Below are positions 1 to 7,634 of a DNA stretch of 64,000 nucleotides, piece after piece. The DNA comes from CG1-02-35-72 sp045046885. GTDB lineage: Bacteria > Bacteroidota > Bacteroidia > Flavobacteriales > Flavobacteriaceae. The translations under genes and the position numbers were made by a program. A model generated the notes under the pieces. That model was given only the letters and a program-made list of their open reading frames with translations, was not told where the DNA came from and made no database searches. Position 1 is the stretch's first letter; every line of letters begins with the position of its first letter. The DNA is taken from contig JASFYX010000029.1 in the NCBI GenBank assembly GCA_045046885.1, positions 29,586-93,585 on the forward strand, written 5' to 3'.

Positions 1-974
1 CTGTGCTTAATTGTAGAACGAATAATGGCATATAAAGCCTTTTCATTTTCAAATTTCACTTCCGTTTTTGTGGGGTGAATATTGATATCAATTTGCGCGG
101 TTGGCACCTCTAAATACAAGAAATAGGTAGGGTGATAACCAGAGCCCAACAACCCTTCAAAAGCTGTAATAACCGCGTGGTGTAAATAATTACTTTTTAT
201 AAAACGGTTGTTGGCAAAAAAGAATTGTTCGCCACGTTTTTTCTTGGCGTATTCTGGTTTGGCAACAAATCCTATAATATTAACCAGTTCGGTTTCTTCA
301 CTAATTGGTACTAAACGTTCATTGGTTTTTTTACCGAAAACACCTACTATGCGTTGTCTTAAATTAGAAACGGGTAATTGATAGATGTTATTACTGTTGT
401 GATACAAAGAAAAAGCAATATGTGGATGTGCCAAAGCCACCCGTTGAAATTCGTCAACTATATGACGTGTTTCTAAGGTGTCAGATTTTAAGAAATTCCG
501 CCTAGCCGGAATATTGTAAAACAAATTTTTAACGGCAATGCTCGTCCCAGTTGGGTTCGAAATGACTTCTTGTTTTTTAACTTTGCTCCCCTCAATAATT
601 ATTTGAGTCCCTAAATCTTGATTATCGGTTTTGGTTTTTAACTCAACATGTGCAATAGCTGCAATTGAAGCTAAGGCTTCACCTCTAAAGCCTTTTGTGT
701 GTAAATTGTAGAGATCTTTAGCTTCTCTAATTTTTGAAGTGGCGTGGCGTTCAAAAGACAAACGCGCGTCTGTGGCACTCATACCACTGCCATTATCTAT
801 GACTTGTATAAGCGTTTTTCCCGCATCCTTAATGAGTAATTTTATTAAAGTAGCATTGGCGTCAATGGCATTTTCTAACAATTCTTTAGCAACAGAAGCA
901 GGGCGTTGCACCACTTCTCCTGCAGCAATTTGATTGGCCACATGGTCTGGTAATAATTGAATTATATCTGCCAT
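1..974 (-). CDS. mutL: DNA mismatch repair protein MutL, N-terminal 324 residues (cut by window edge)
   Basis: MutL is the GHKL-ATPase matchmaker of mismatch repair, linking MutS to strand incision. The translated minus strand starts MADIIQLLPDHVANQIAAGE and shows the GHKL motifs in order: ELLENAIDA (about 31-39), DNGSGM (60-65) and GFRGEALASI (95-104). The transducer domain follows up to the window edge, around HPTKTEVKFENEKA. The C-terminal dimerisation/endonuclease part lies outside the window, so whether this MutL has the endonuclease motif cannot be judged. The start ATG (972-974) shares one base with the stop of the upstream small gene (TAATG), so the two are probably translationally coupled in one operon with ribH. 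Identification is secure. Confidence 0.96.
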   Translation of the reverse strand, partial: MADIIQLLPDHVANQIAAGEVVQRPASVAKELLENAIDANATLIKLLIKDAGKTLIQVIDNGSGMSATDARLSFERHATSKIREAKDLYNLHTKGFRGEALASIAAIAHVELKTKTDNQDLGTQIIIEGSKVKKQEVISNPTGTSIAVKNLFYNIPARRNFLKSDTLETRHIVDEFQRVALAHPHIAFSLYHNSNNIYQLPVSNLRQRIVGVFGKKTNERLVPISEETELVNIIGFVAKPEYAKKKRGEQFFFANNRFIKSNYLHHAVITAFEGLLGSGYHPTYFLYLEVPTAQIDINIHPTKTEVKFENEKALYAIIRSTIKH

Positions 975-1252
975 TAAAAGAATGAGATTCCTATATATTT
1001 AAAATATATGTAAACAAAGAATACTAAAATAACAATAATTAAGGCTGTTTTCACATTGGCATTATTGCGTGATGGCTGTTTACTTTTTTTCCAACTTTCT
1101 CTAAAATTGGTACGTGTTCTTGTTACCGTTTCTTTGTCTTCAATAGCGTATTTTTTCTTTACAGCCTCTAGGCGTTCTTTCCGTTCGTTGTAAAAACGGG
1201 GTTTGTAATTAAAAACATAATGCGCGCGTTGTTTAAAAAAATTGCCAATCAT
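974..1252 (-). CDS. Small basic protein with one C-terminal membrane segment
   Basis: This 92-residue protein of unknown function has a basic N-terminal two thirds (many Lys/Arg, KERLEAVKKK near 26-35) and one hydrophobic segment at about 68-90 (ALIIVILVFFVYIYF). That predicts a tail-anchored inner-membrane protein with its positive part in the cytoplasm. It lies between ribH (73 bases upstream) and mutL (one-base overlap). From memory, genes in this position in related genomes are sometimes labelled riboflavin synthase beta subunit, but nothing in the sequence supports that. The label probably leaks from neighbouring ribH. Position and overlap with mutL make it a credible gene. Confidence 0.8.
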   Translation of the reverse strand: MIGNFFKQRAHYVFNYKPRFYNERKERLEAVKKKYAIEDKETVTRTRTNFRESWKKSKQPSRNNANVKTALIIVILVFFVYIYFKYIGISFF

Positions 1253-1325
1253 AGTATAATATGTGCTTACAGCCCAAAAGTAATTAAATTGTAATGAGTG
1301 GTCAAATTTTGTGGAAAAGTTGCTG

Positions 1326-1811
1326 TTAATTCTCTCTTAAATTTGCCATTTTAAGCGCAGCAACGGCACATTCAACTCCTTTATTGCCGTGTTTGCCACC
1401 AGATCTGTCTAGAGCCTGTTGTAAAGTGTTATCTGTTAAAACGCAAAAAACAATTGGTGTGTCGTATTTAATATTTAAATCTTTAATTCCTAATGAAACA
1501 GCATTACAAACAAAATCAAAATGTTTTGTTTCGCCTTGAATAACGCTGCCAATGGCTACAACAGCATCTAATTTATGAGAAGATACAAGCCGTTTTGAGG
1601 CGTAAATTAATTCAAAACTTCCGGGAACGTTTAATGTAATGATATGCTCTTTAAGAATACCATTTTCTTTGAGCGTTTCTAAAGCCCCTTTGTAAAGTGC
1701 TTTTGTAATTTTAGGATTCCACTCAGAAACGGCAATGCCAATTTTTAATTTCTCGGGATTTTTTATAACAAGTTTGTTATAAACCGATAAATTTTTTTCA
1801 GACGTTGCCAT
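1326..1811 (-). CDS. ribH: 6,7-dimethyl-8-ribityllumazine synthase
   Basis: RibH condenses 5-amino-6-ribitylaminouracil with 3,4-dihydroxy-2-butanone 4-phosphate to the lumazine precursor of riboflavin, in a cytosolic icosahedral or pentameric shell. The 161-residue length is typical. Visible landmarks are W31 in the substrate pocket (VSEWNPKI), NVPGSFEL (61-68), AIGSVIQGETKHFDF (86-100) with the family's catalytic histidine at H97, and the C-terminal DRSGGKHGNKG segment (135-145). It begins 5 bases after the TPR gene and probably shares its transcript. Other riboflavin genes are not in the window. Confidence 0.97.
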   Translation of the reverse strand: MATSEKNLSVYNKLVIKNPEKLKIGIAVSEWNPKITKALYKGALETLKENGILKEHIITLNVPGSFELIYASKRLVSSHKLDAVVAIGSVIQGETKHFDFVCNAVSLGIKDLNIKYDTPIVFCVLTDNTLQQALDRSGGKHGNKGVECAVAALKMANLREN

Positions 1812-1816
1812 AAAAT

Positions 1817-2593
1817 TTATTTAACAGAATACAGAGCTTTACTTTTATAATAATCAAGGTCTTTAGCAGAAGGAGACGTTTTAAAGTCGTTTTCTACACG
1901 TGTAAAATATTTTAAGGCTTTTTTGTTTTTACCTAAATTTAAAGCTGTTATGCCAGCTTTCATTAAAAACATAGGAGTCGTAAATTCGTTATCCTTAGCG
2001 TTGGCGGCTTTTACATAATAGTCTAAAGCGTCGTCTAACTGATTTATTTCTGCAAAGGCATCGCCAATAGCCCCGTAAGAAGTAGGCGCTAATAACTCGT
2101 CATCTGAAGAATAATTACCTAAATGTATTATGGCATTTTTGTAATCACGCATTTTTAAATAAGAAATACCAGCGTAATACTCGGCTAAATTACCGGCTTT
2201 TGTACTACTATAAGTATCGGCTATATCTAAAAATCCATATTTACCATCGGCGCCTTCTAAGCCAAGAGTTAATAACGAATCACGTTCCTTTTCTTGTAAA
2301 ATAGCAGCTTTATCGCCTAAAGCAGCTTCAAAATATTTTCTAGGAAATGACAATTCATTAGTTGCTTCAACTTCTTTAGGTTCTTGTACGTATTTGGTGT
2401 AGCCCATATAACCTAAAATTAAAACAGCAATAAGTGCTAATGTCACAAAAAGAGGTTTCTGATTTTTTTCTATCCACTGCTCTGATTTTGAAGCAGTAAT
2501 ATCGAGTGTTTCGAATACTTCTCTTGTTGTGCTTTGTGATTTTTGGTTTTCGGTTGTAGCCTTTTTAGTTTTTACTTTTTTATAAGTAGCCAT
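1817..2593 (-). CDS. Membrane-anchored tetratricopeptide-repeat protein
   Basis: The 258-residue protein has a short cytoplasmic Lys/Thr-rich N-terminus, one membrane segment at about 48-66 (PLFVTLALIAVLIL), and a periplasmic C-terminal part with helical TPR-like repeats from about 125 to 250 (GDAFAEINQLDDALDYYVKA is one clear unit). This plan resembles YfgM-type ancillary proteins of the translocon and BamD-like scaffolds, but I cannot assign a partner. It is first in the run TPR-ribH-small protein-mutL and diverges from recF across about 100 bases. A CAAAAATA at 2613-2620 reads TATTTTTG on the minus strand and is a candidate -7 element. Confidence 0.8.
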   Translation of the reverse strand: MATYKKVKTKKATTENQKSQSTTREVFETLDITASKSEQWIEKNQKPLFVTLALIAVLILGYMGYTKYVQEPKEVEATNELSFPRKYFEAALGDKAAILQEKERDSLLTLGLEGADGKYGFLDIADTYSSTKAGNLAEYYAGISYLKMRDYKNAIIHLGNYSSDDELLAPTSYGAIGDAFAEINQLDDALDYYVKAANAKDNEFTTPMFLMKAGITALNLGKNKKALKYFTRVENDFKTSPSAKDLDYYKSKALYSVK

Positions 2594-2694
2594 AGTCTTT
2601 ATTTTTCAAGCGCAAAAATATAATTTTTTATTATAAAAAGGGCATAAGTTAACGTCTAAATTTGTTATTTTGCTTGATGTAATTACAATTGCAA

Positions 2695-3777
2695 ATGCAT
2701 TTAAAAAAATTAAATCTTCTAAATTTTAAAAATTTCGAATCGGTTCAATTCGATTTCGACGCTAAAATTAATTGTTTTGTGGGCGCTAACGGCATTGGCA
2801 AGACAAATGTTTTAGACGCCATTTATTATTTGTCGTTTACTAAAAGTTATTTTAATCCAAATACTTCGCAAATTATAAAGCACGATACAGATTTTTTTGT
2901 GATAGAAGGCCTGTTTAATAAGTTCGAGAACGAAGAAAATATTGTATGCAGCCTTAAAAAAGGACAAAAGAAAATTTTAAAACGCAATGGTAAGATTTAC
3001 GAAAAGCTACAACATCATATTGGTTTACTGCCTGCTGTGATGATTTCGCCGGCAGATAGCGATTTAATCGCCGCGGGTAGCGATGTAAGACGCAAGTTTA
3101 TAGATGGGGTGATTTCGCAATCTGATACAATTTATTTAAACGATTTAATGCAGTACAATAAAGTCATATCGCAACGCAATCACCTGCTTAAATACTTTGC
3201 GGCCAATCATACTTTTAATGCACTAAATCTTGAAGTTTACGACGATAAACTGATAGATTTAGGGACAAAAATATTCGAAAAACGCAAAGCCTTTTTAGCC
3301 ATATTTATTCCGATATTTAAAGAACGCTATAAATTAATATCTAACGATAAAGAAGCGGTCAATGTGGTTTATAATTCGCATTTAGAAGCGGCTGATTTTA
3401 AACAATTGTTAAAAGACAACCAGTCTAAAGACCGCCTTTTTCAATACTCTACAGTTGGCGTTCATAAAGATGATTTGGTTTTTACCATAAAAGATTATCC
3501 CATTAAGAAATTTGGTTCTCAAGGACAGCAAAAATCGTATTTAATCGCTTTAAAACTAGCACAATTCGATTTTATAAAATCGCAAACCAATGACACGCCT
3601 ATATTGCTTTTAGACGATATTTTTGACAAGCTAGACGAAAGCCGTGTTTTGCAACTCATCAATTTGGTAAATAAAGATAATTTTGGACAGTTGTTTATAT
3701 CGGATACCCATCCCGAAAGGACAGAAAATGTCATCAAACAAATTAATCAAACCTACAAGATGTTTAACCTAACTTAA
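2695..3777 (+). CDS. recF: DNA replication and repair protein RecF
   Basis: RecF is an SMC-like ATPase that helps load RecA at gaps through RecOR. This 360-residue protein has Walker A GANGIGKT (30-37) right after the N-terminal strand MHLKKLNLLNFKNF, the ABC signature region FGSQGQQKS (near 275) and Walker B LLLDDIFDKLD (near 303). I chose the ATG at 2695. An in-frame TTG six bases upstream would add only two residues and starts nothing conserved. The stop is followed by TATGGCC, so the DUF721 gene begins one base later and the two are surely co-transcribed. No dnaA or dnaN is nearby. Confidence 0.95.
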   Translation: MHLKKLNLLNFKNFESVQFDFDAKINCFVGANGIGKTNVLDAIYYLSFTKSYFNPNTSQIIKHDTDFFVIEGLFNKFENEENIVCSLKKGQKKILKRNGKIYEKLQHHIGLLPAVMISPADSDLIAAGSDVRRKFIDGVISQSDTIYLNDLMQYNKVISQRNHLLKYFAANHTFNALNLEVYDDKLIDLGTKIFEKRKAFLAIFIPIFKERYKLISNDKEAVNVVYNSHLEAADFKQLLKDNQSKDRLFQYSTVGVHKDDLVFTIKDYPIKKFGSQGQQKSYLIALKLAQFDFIKSQTNDTPILLLDDIFDKLDESRVLQLINLVNKDNFGQLFISDTHPERTENVIKQINQTYKMFNLT

Positions 3778-3778
3778 T

Positions 3779-4075
3779 ATGGCCAAACGCAACGCAGAAT
3801 CTAAATCTATTAAAGATTTAATGGGGGCTTTTATATCGGAAAACAACCTGAGCAAAGGTTTTAAAAAAATTAAAGTTGAGGAAGCTTGGGCACAAGTTAT
3901 GGGACCCGGGGTGCAGTCTTATACAACAGCTGTAAAAATTCAGAATGAAGTATTGGTAGTGCACTTAACATCGTCGGTTTTACGCGAAGAATTGGGTTAT
4001 GGTAAAGATAAAATTATAACCATGATGAATGAGGTTTTGGGAGAAGCGCTAATCAAAAAAGTACGGCTGACGTAA
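3779..4075 (+). CDS. DUF721 (DciA-like) protein
   Basis: This 98-residue protein matches the DUF721 pattern: a basic N-terminus (MAKRNAESKSIKDLMGAF), a central VEEAWAQVMGPGVQSYT and a C-terminal LTSSVLREELGYGKDKI. DUF721 includes DciA, the replicative-helicase loader or helper found in bacteria without DnaC. The N-terminal KH-like fold is what is visible here. Placement one base behind recF is a frequent Bacteroidota arrangement and fits a replication or repair job. Function in this phylum is inference from family membership. Confidence 0.85.
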   Translation: MAKRNAESKSIKDLMGAFISENNLSKGFKKIKVEEAWAQVMGPGVQSYTTAVKIQNEVLVVHLTSSVLREELGYGKDKIITMMNEVLGEALIKKVRLT

Positions 4076-4089
4076 TGCTTAATAATAGT

Positions 4090-4122
4090 AGTCAGGGCTT
4101 CACTTTGAGTGAAACCTTGACT
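4090..4122. repeat. Dispersed hairpin repeat, family E copy 1
   Basis: A 33-base imperfect palindrome with 15-base arms (AGTCAGGGCTTCACT / AGTGAAACCTTGACT) around TTG. It has the same length as 55291-55323, with 5 differences in 33, and is related to the shorter 45863-45890. It lies 15 bases after the DUF721 stop, so it may also act as a weak terminator, but there is no T-run. Confidence 0.75.
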
Positions 4123-4132
4123 AAATTTGTTA

Positions 4133-4162
4133 TTGATACGATGACTCGAATCATCGTATCAA
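4133..4162. repeat. Perfect 12-base inverted repeat
   Basis: TTGATACGATGA, loop CTCGAA, TCATCGTATCAA. The arms pair perfectly. It could be a protein-binding palindrome or a mobile-element remnant. No T-run follows, so it is not a standard terminator. Confidence 0.7.
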
Positions 4163-4264
4163 TCTAAAGATACCGTCTTGGCGAGGCCTGATAAATCGGA
4201 GCGTGATGACCTTATGAAATGGATTTTAATCATAAGATTGCTTAGTTAAATCCCATCCCTAGCC

Positions 4265-4299
4265 CCTGCCTACCGGCAGGTAGGCTTCCCAAGGGGAAG
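4265..4299. repeat. GC-rich compound hairpin
   Basis: Two alternative stems share bases: CCTGCC/GGCAGG (4265-4280) and GCCTACC/GGTAGGC (4268-4285). They are directly followed by CTTCCC AAG GGGAAG (4285-4299). The GC content stands out from the surroundings and suggests a dispersed intergenic element. Confidence 0.65.
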
Positions 4300-4385
4300 G
4301 GTATAATTTCTTCCCTTAGGTCAGCTATCCGCAGGACAGATGGGATAAATTAAAAATCGGTATGACGTTGGCTATCTCACCCGAA

Positions 4386-4402
4386 CGTACCTTTTCGGTA
4401 CG
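4386..4402. repeat. Short hairpin CGTACC-TTTTC-GGTACG
   Basis: Perfect 6-base arms. A second weaker stem GCCTTT/AAAGGC follows at 4413-4434. Function unknown. Confidence 0.5.
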
Positions 4403-4546
4403 GACAGGTTTCGCCTTTCAGGCTAGCAAAAGGCAACAATTTATTTTACTTAATTTTTTTAAACAATAAGGTGTTGTTTTTTAGAAATTTAAAACGATTA
4501 TATTTGTTGGGATGTAACGAGTTATGTGTAATTATAAAAAAAGATA

Positions 4547-5626
4547 ATGAAGTTAAAAAAGATAATAAAATCTATTATATTGGGCGTAGGAATTTTGATT
4601 TTAATAGCACTAATTTATTCATTAGTTCCAAGAGTTGGCAATCCCTCGCCTGATTTTCAGACTGAATTAGCACATGGCAACCCAATAGACAAAGAGATAG
4701 AAAGTATTTTAACTCCCAAAAAAGAACCAAAAAGAACCAGAGCTGTAATAATTCTTGATAATGAAAAAATTATTTATGAATATGGACCAACCGATAAGAT
4801 AATGAATATTGCTTCTATTCGTAAATCAATCCTAAGCTTATTGTATGGTATTGCTACTGACAAAGGACTGATCAACTTAAATAAAACCTTATCAGAATTA
4901 AATATTGATGAAGTTTATCATTTAACAACAGAAGAAAAACAAGCTACCATTCGTGATTTATTAATGTTTAAGTCTGGAATATATTTACCCGCTCAAGGCG
5001 AACACGATTCTCAAATTACCGACCGCCCAAAAAGAGGAAGTCACAAACACGGAACCTACTTTTTTAGTAACAATTTTGATGCAAATACTCTCGGAAGCAT
5101 ATTCACCCAAGAAACAGGAATGTCAATTGGGGAATTTATGGAAGAGAATCTAGTTAAGCCTTTAGGAATGCAAGATTTCACAAAAGATAATGTAATCTTA
5201 GGAGATCCTTGGTTTTTCCCCAAAAAAAAATCACTACACAAACAGTATTATATTTATATGAGTACTCGTGACTTGGCCAGAATTGGTGCAATGGTCGCCA
5301 ATAATGGTCAATGGAGAGATAAACAAGTAGTGTCAAAAAAATGGATACAAGAAAGCACTACCGAATATTCTCATATAAAAGATAGTCATAATCGTTATGA
5401 CGGAGTTGCATACCAATGGTATTTGGATTCCAAAAGCAAAAATATTTGGGCAGATGGCTATGGTGAAAGATTTTTGATTATTAATCCAGATAAAAAATTG
5501 ACCTTAGTTGAGCAAAATTTTACAGGTAATTCTTTTATGACAACAGGGTTGTGGCTTATGAATAAAAATATGGATTCTGGTCTGGATAATTTGATAAAAG
5601 CACATCGAATGCTTACTCAAAAATGA
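4547..5626 (+). CDS. Serine hydrolase of the class C beta-lactamase / penicillin-binding family
   Basis: The 359-residue protein has an N-terminal membrane anchor (about 8-26, ILGVGILILIALIYSLVP) and a periplasmic beta-lactamase-like domain. The nucleophile motif SxxK is SIRK (90-93). The second motif, usually Y-x-N, reads FFSNN (172-176), so the usual general-base tyrosine appears to be phenylalanine. The third motif is probably DGYGERF near 306. Family members are DD-peptidases, esterases or amidases acting on cell-wall or D-amino-acid substrates, so the substrate is unknown. The gene stands alone after a 470-base gene-free stretch and is part of a probable accessory block. The ATG at 4547 was chosen because the anchor follows directly. 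Confidence 0.85.
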   Translation: MKLKKIIKSIILGVGILILIALIYSLVPRVGNPSPDFQTELAHGNPIDKEIESILTPKKEPKRTRAVIILDNEKIIYEYGPTDKIMNIASIRKSILSLLYGIATDKGLINLNKTLSELNIDEVYHLTTEEKQATIRDLLMFKSGIYLPAQGEHDSQITDRPKRGSHKHGTYFFSNNFDANTLGSIFTQETGMSIGEFMEENLVKPLGMQDFTKDNVILGDPWFFPKKKSLHKQYYIYMSTRDLARIGAMVANNGQWRDKQVVSKKWIQESTTEYSHIKDSHNRYDGVAYQWYLDSKSKNIWADGYGERFLIINPDKKLTLVEQNFTGNSFMTTGLWLMNKNMDSGLDNLIKAHRMLTQK

Positions 5627-5650
5627 ATTCATTAACTACACGCAACAAAA

Positions 5651-5753
5651 AATATAGTGTATTTATCAGATAGTGCTAAAAATGAAGATGATAGCAATAA
5701 ATATAGTGCAAAACTATAAATTTAGAGCGTTTAAATGCCAAATACACTATATT
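5651..5753. repeat. Perfect 14-base inverted repeat enclosing 75 bases
   Basis: AATATAGTGTATTT (5651-5664) is the exact reverse complement of AAATACACTATATT (5740-5753). The interior repeats the core ATAGTG twice more (5671-5676 and 5703-5708 region). No gene lies inside. It could be a small miniature element or a regulatory stem. It sits between the serine hydrolase and the next small gene. Confidence 0.7.
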
Positions 5754-5801
5754 CAAACCGTGAAATGTTAATCGTTTAGCAAAACTTTTAAAAACAGAAA
5801 G

Positions 5802-6077
5802 ATGAAAAAATCAATAACGAATAGAAACCTGACACTTATTAATTTTATAATTGTAGGCTATTTTATTCTTATTTATGCGGTTGATTTCTATAAAATAGAT
5901 TTTGTTTTAGTTGGCGTTTTTAGAGAATTATTTACCATTCCTTTTTTAATCGCCCAAATAGTTTTTTTAATCATCGGTGTCAAATATTTAACTGAACATA
6001 AAAGTCATTTATTAACAACTGTGAGTATTATGCTTTTAGCAATTTGTACTACTATTACAATTGGTAGTTTCTTTTAA
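5802..6077 (+). CDS. Small three-helix membrane protein, function unknown
   Basis: A 91-residue protein with three hydrophobic segments at about 11-29 (LINFIIVGYFILIYAVDF), 43-61 (LFTIPFLIAQIVFLIIGVKYL) and 70-90. I do not recognise a family. The ATG is preceded by an A-rich leader with GAAAG. It lies between the serine hydrolase and the MORN-like gene, all in the same direction but with gaps of 175 and 71 bases, so joint transcription is possible but not shown. Confidence 0.6.
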   Translation: MKKSITNRNLTLINFIIVGYFILIYAVDFYKIDFVLVGVFRELFTIPFLIAQIVFLIIGVKYLTEHKSHLLTTVSIMLLAICTTITIGSFF

Positions 6078-6148
6078 GTTTTATAAATGTATATTTGCTA
6101 TTGTGTTGCCTGTTGTAGCACAATATTATTACTAATAAAAAACAATTT

Positions 6149-6574
6149 ATGAAAAAAGCCATACTATTTTTAGTTGCAATACTTAGCATCAGTTATTCAA
6201 ATGCTCAAGAACAGAAAAAAAATTATCATTTTAATGGTATCTTAGAATCATCAGGACAAATAGATGAAAATAATTTCCCAATAGGCGAATGGAAATACTA
6301 TTCAAAAGAGGGTGATTTAAATTACGAACTTAATCATACTACCAATTATTCAAAAGAATATTATACAACAGGCAAATTAAAAGCTGAAGGAACATTTAAT
6401 CCTTTAACAGGTGTTCATATTAAAAAATGGATTACTTATTATAAGAATGGACAAATTAAAACAAAAGGAGTCTTTGATGAGAATGGTGAGAAAAATGGTA
6501 AATTTAAAACCTATTTTAAAAATGGAACTTTAGATAATATTGCGATATACAAAGAGGGAGTGAAACAGGAATAA
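6149..6574 (+). CDS. Exported MORN-variant (YwqK-like) repeat protein
   Basis: The 141-residue protein begins with a clear signal peptide (about 1-19, ending SYSNAQ). Repeats of the MORN-variant type follow: GEWKYYSKEGDL, WITYYKNGQIKTKG and GKFKTYFKNGTLDN, each with the Y-x-x-G-x-L/I pattern. Such proteins in Bacteroidota are often annotated as YwqK-family antitoxin, a label inherited from Bacillus that says little about an exported protein. No toxin partner is next to it. Role unknown, periplasmic or surface location likely. Confidence 0.75.
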   Translation: MKKAILFLVAILSISYSNAQEQKKNYHFNGILESSGQIDENNFPIGEWKYYSKEGDLNYELNHTTNYSKEYYTTGKLKAEGTFNPLTGVHIKKWITYYKNGQIKTKGVFDENGEKNGKFKTYFKNGTLDNIAIYKEGVKQE

Positions 6575-6602
6575 GGCTAAAAATACCAGTTTTGGGTATG
6601 CA

Positions 6603-7361
6603 TTATTTTATTGAAAGCAAATAATCTTCTTTATTCTTAAATAAGATATCTATAAGCTCTAAATAGCGTTCTTCTTTAAATAAAGGGACAATTCCTTTTG
6701 GTATGCAAAAACCTATTAAACCGTTAATATTTTCTTTGGAAACATGTAAAGTCTTTAGGAAGAAATCGTCTTGAAAATGATTTCTAATTTCCAAAATATA
6801 TTCCTGATTTATTTTTCTTTGTTTATCTTCATCTAATAATTTTTTTAATTTTCGGTCTCTTTTTCGGTTTCCCGAAATAATATTATACAAATCATCAATA
6901 CCACCACCTTTACCCAAGAGCATTTCTAAAATAACGATGTGCGTTTTTTTCTGACTATAAGCATTAAGATTTCTTTCTAATTTATTCAGGGGTTTTTTAC
7001 CGGCATTTGGCAAACCTAATGACACGGCCATATTTTCAATAACAACTTCTGGTAATTCATTGTTTTTTTGAATTAGATTGAGGGTGATTTTTTTTCTTTC
7101 TAAATGGTGCTTTGTAATTTTAATTTCTTTGTTAGAAAACTGTAATCCTGAAAAAAGTATGATATCATTTAGTTTAACAGAAATTTGAAATCTACCTAAG
7201 GCATTAGAAACCGTCCCTTTTTTTGAATTTAGATTGATTATATGGATATTTTCAAGAGAAATAGAATCACTTGTAATTACGCCATCAATTACAACGCTAT
7301 CTTCTTGAGCAGATAAGTTTAAGGTGATAAATAATAAAATAATAAAGTAGAGTTGCTTCAC
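6603..7361 (-). CDS. Exported protein with carboxypeptidase-regulatory-like domain
   Basis: A 252-residue protein with a signal peptide (about 1-18, LLFITLNLSAQ), then a beta-sandwich of the CarboxypepD_reg-like type at about 22-100 (DGVITSDSISLENIHIINLN, GTVSNALGRFQI). This is the domain that starts many TonB receptors, but here it is free-standing. The C-terminal half (110-252) is charged and helical with no family I recognise. Similar stand-alone proteins are common in flavobacteria and have no assigned role. It converges with the MORN-like gene, with only 28 bases between the stops. Confidence 0.7.
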   Translation of the reverse strand: MKQLYFIILLFITLNLSAQEDSVVIDGVITSDSISLENIHIINLNSKKGTVSNALGRFQISVKLNDIILFSGLQFSNKEIKITKHHLERKKITLNLIQKNNELPEVVIENMAVSLGLPNAGKKPLNKLERNLNAYSQKKTHIVILEMLLGKGGGIDDLYNIISGNRKRDRKLKKLLDEDKQRKINQEYILEIRNHFQDDFFLKTLHVSKENINGLIGFCIPKGIVPLFKEERYLELIDILFKNKEDYLLSIK

Positions 7362-7510
7362 TATTCAAATTAAACAAATCAAAATTATAATAATCGTATT
7401 TATAGTGATAAATTTTTGTTAAACAAATGGGTTTTTTATCATTAAGTATTTTAATCAGTGAGAATTGTTAAGGCTCTGCATAGGGAAATCTTATTAAAAC
7501 TCTCCACTGA

Positions 7511-7544
7511 AAAAGCTCTTGCAACTGTAGTTGCAAGAGCTTTT
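7511..7544. terminator. Bidirectional rho-independent terminator
   Basis: The 15-base perfect stem AAAAGCTCTTGCAAC / GTTGCAAGAGCTTTT around a TGTA loop gives A-runs and T-runs on both sides. It lies 91 bases downstream of the stop of the minus-strand flavin oxidoreductase, which it probably terminates. It also insulates the gene at 6603-7361. Confidence 0.85.
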
Positions 7545-7634
7545 GAATTTTTAATAGAGACCTTTTAATAACTCTGTCGGGTTGGTGCTTGGGCGACAGG
7601 AAATAAGTTAAAACATTTGTATATCTTATAACAA

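Larger units (their letters stand above)
4076..4546. other. Gene-free stretch with a cluster of hairpins
   Basis: No convincing reading frame is present. The stretch holds at least five inverted repeats: 4090-4122, 4133-4162, 4265-4285, 4285-4299 and 4386-4402. They are unusually GC-rich for this genome (CCTGCC/GGCAGG; CGTACC/GGTACG). The first belongs to a repeat family seen twice more in the window. The stretch marks the left edge of an accessory region. Confidence 0.7.

Noticed and set aside
739..933. Open plus-strand frame of 64 codons inside mutL
   Set aside because: Antisense to strongly conserved MutL motifs. The protein has no gene-like features.
4471..4653. 60-codon plus frame beginning MLFFRNLKRLYL upstream of the serine hydrolase
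   Set aside because: It overlaps the hydrolase signal region in another frame. The hydrolase start at 4547 has the expected membrane anchor, and this frame shows no family.
6149..6574. Toxin-antitoxin module suggested by the YwqK-like protein
   Set aside because: The protein is exported and no toxin gene lies beside it. The antitoxin name is an annotation carry-over.
7362..7634. Possible tRNA or small RNA around the strong hairpin
   Set aside because: No cloverleaf. The hairpin with flanking A and T runs is fully explained as a bidirectional terminator.
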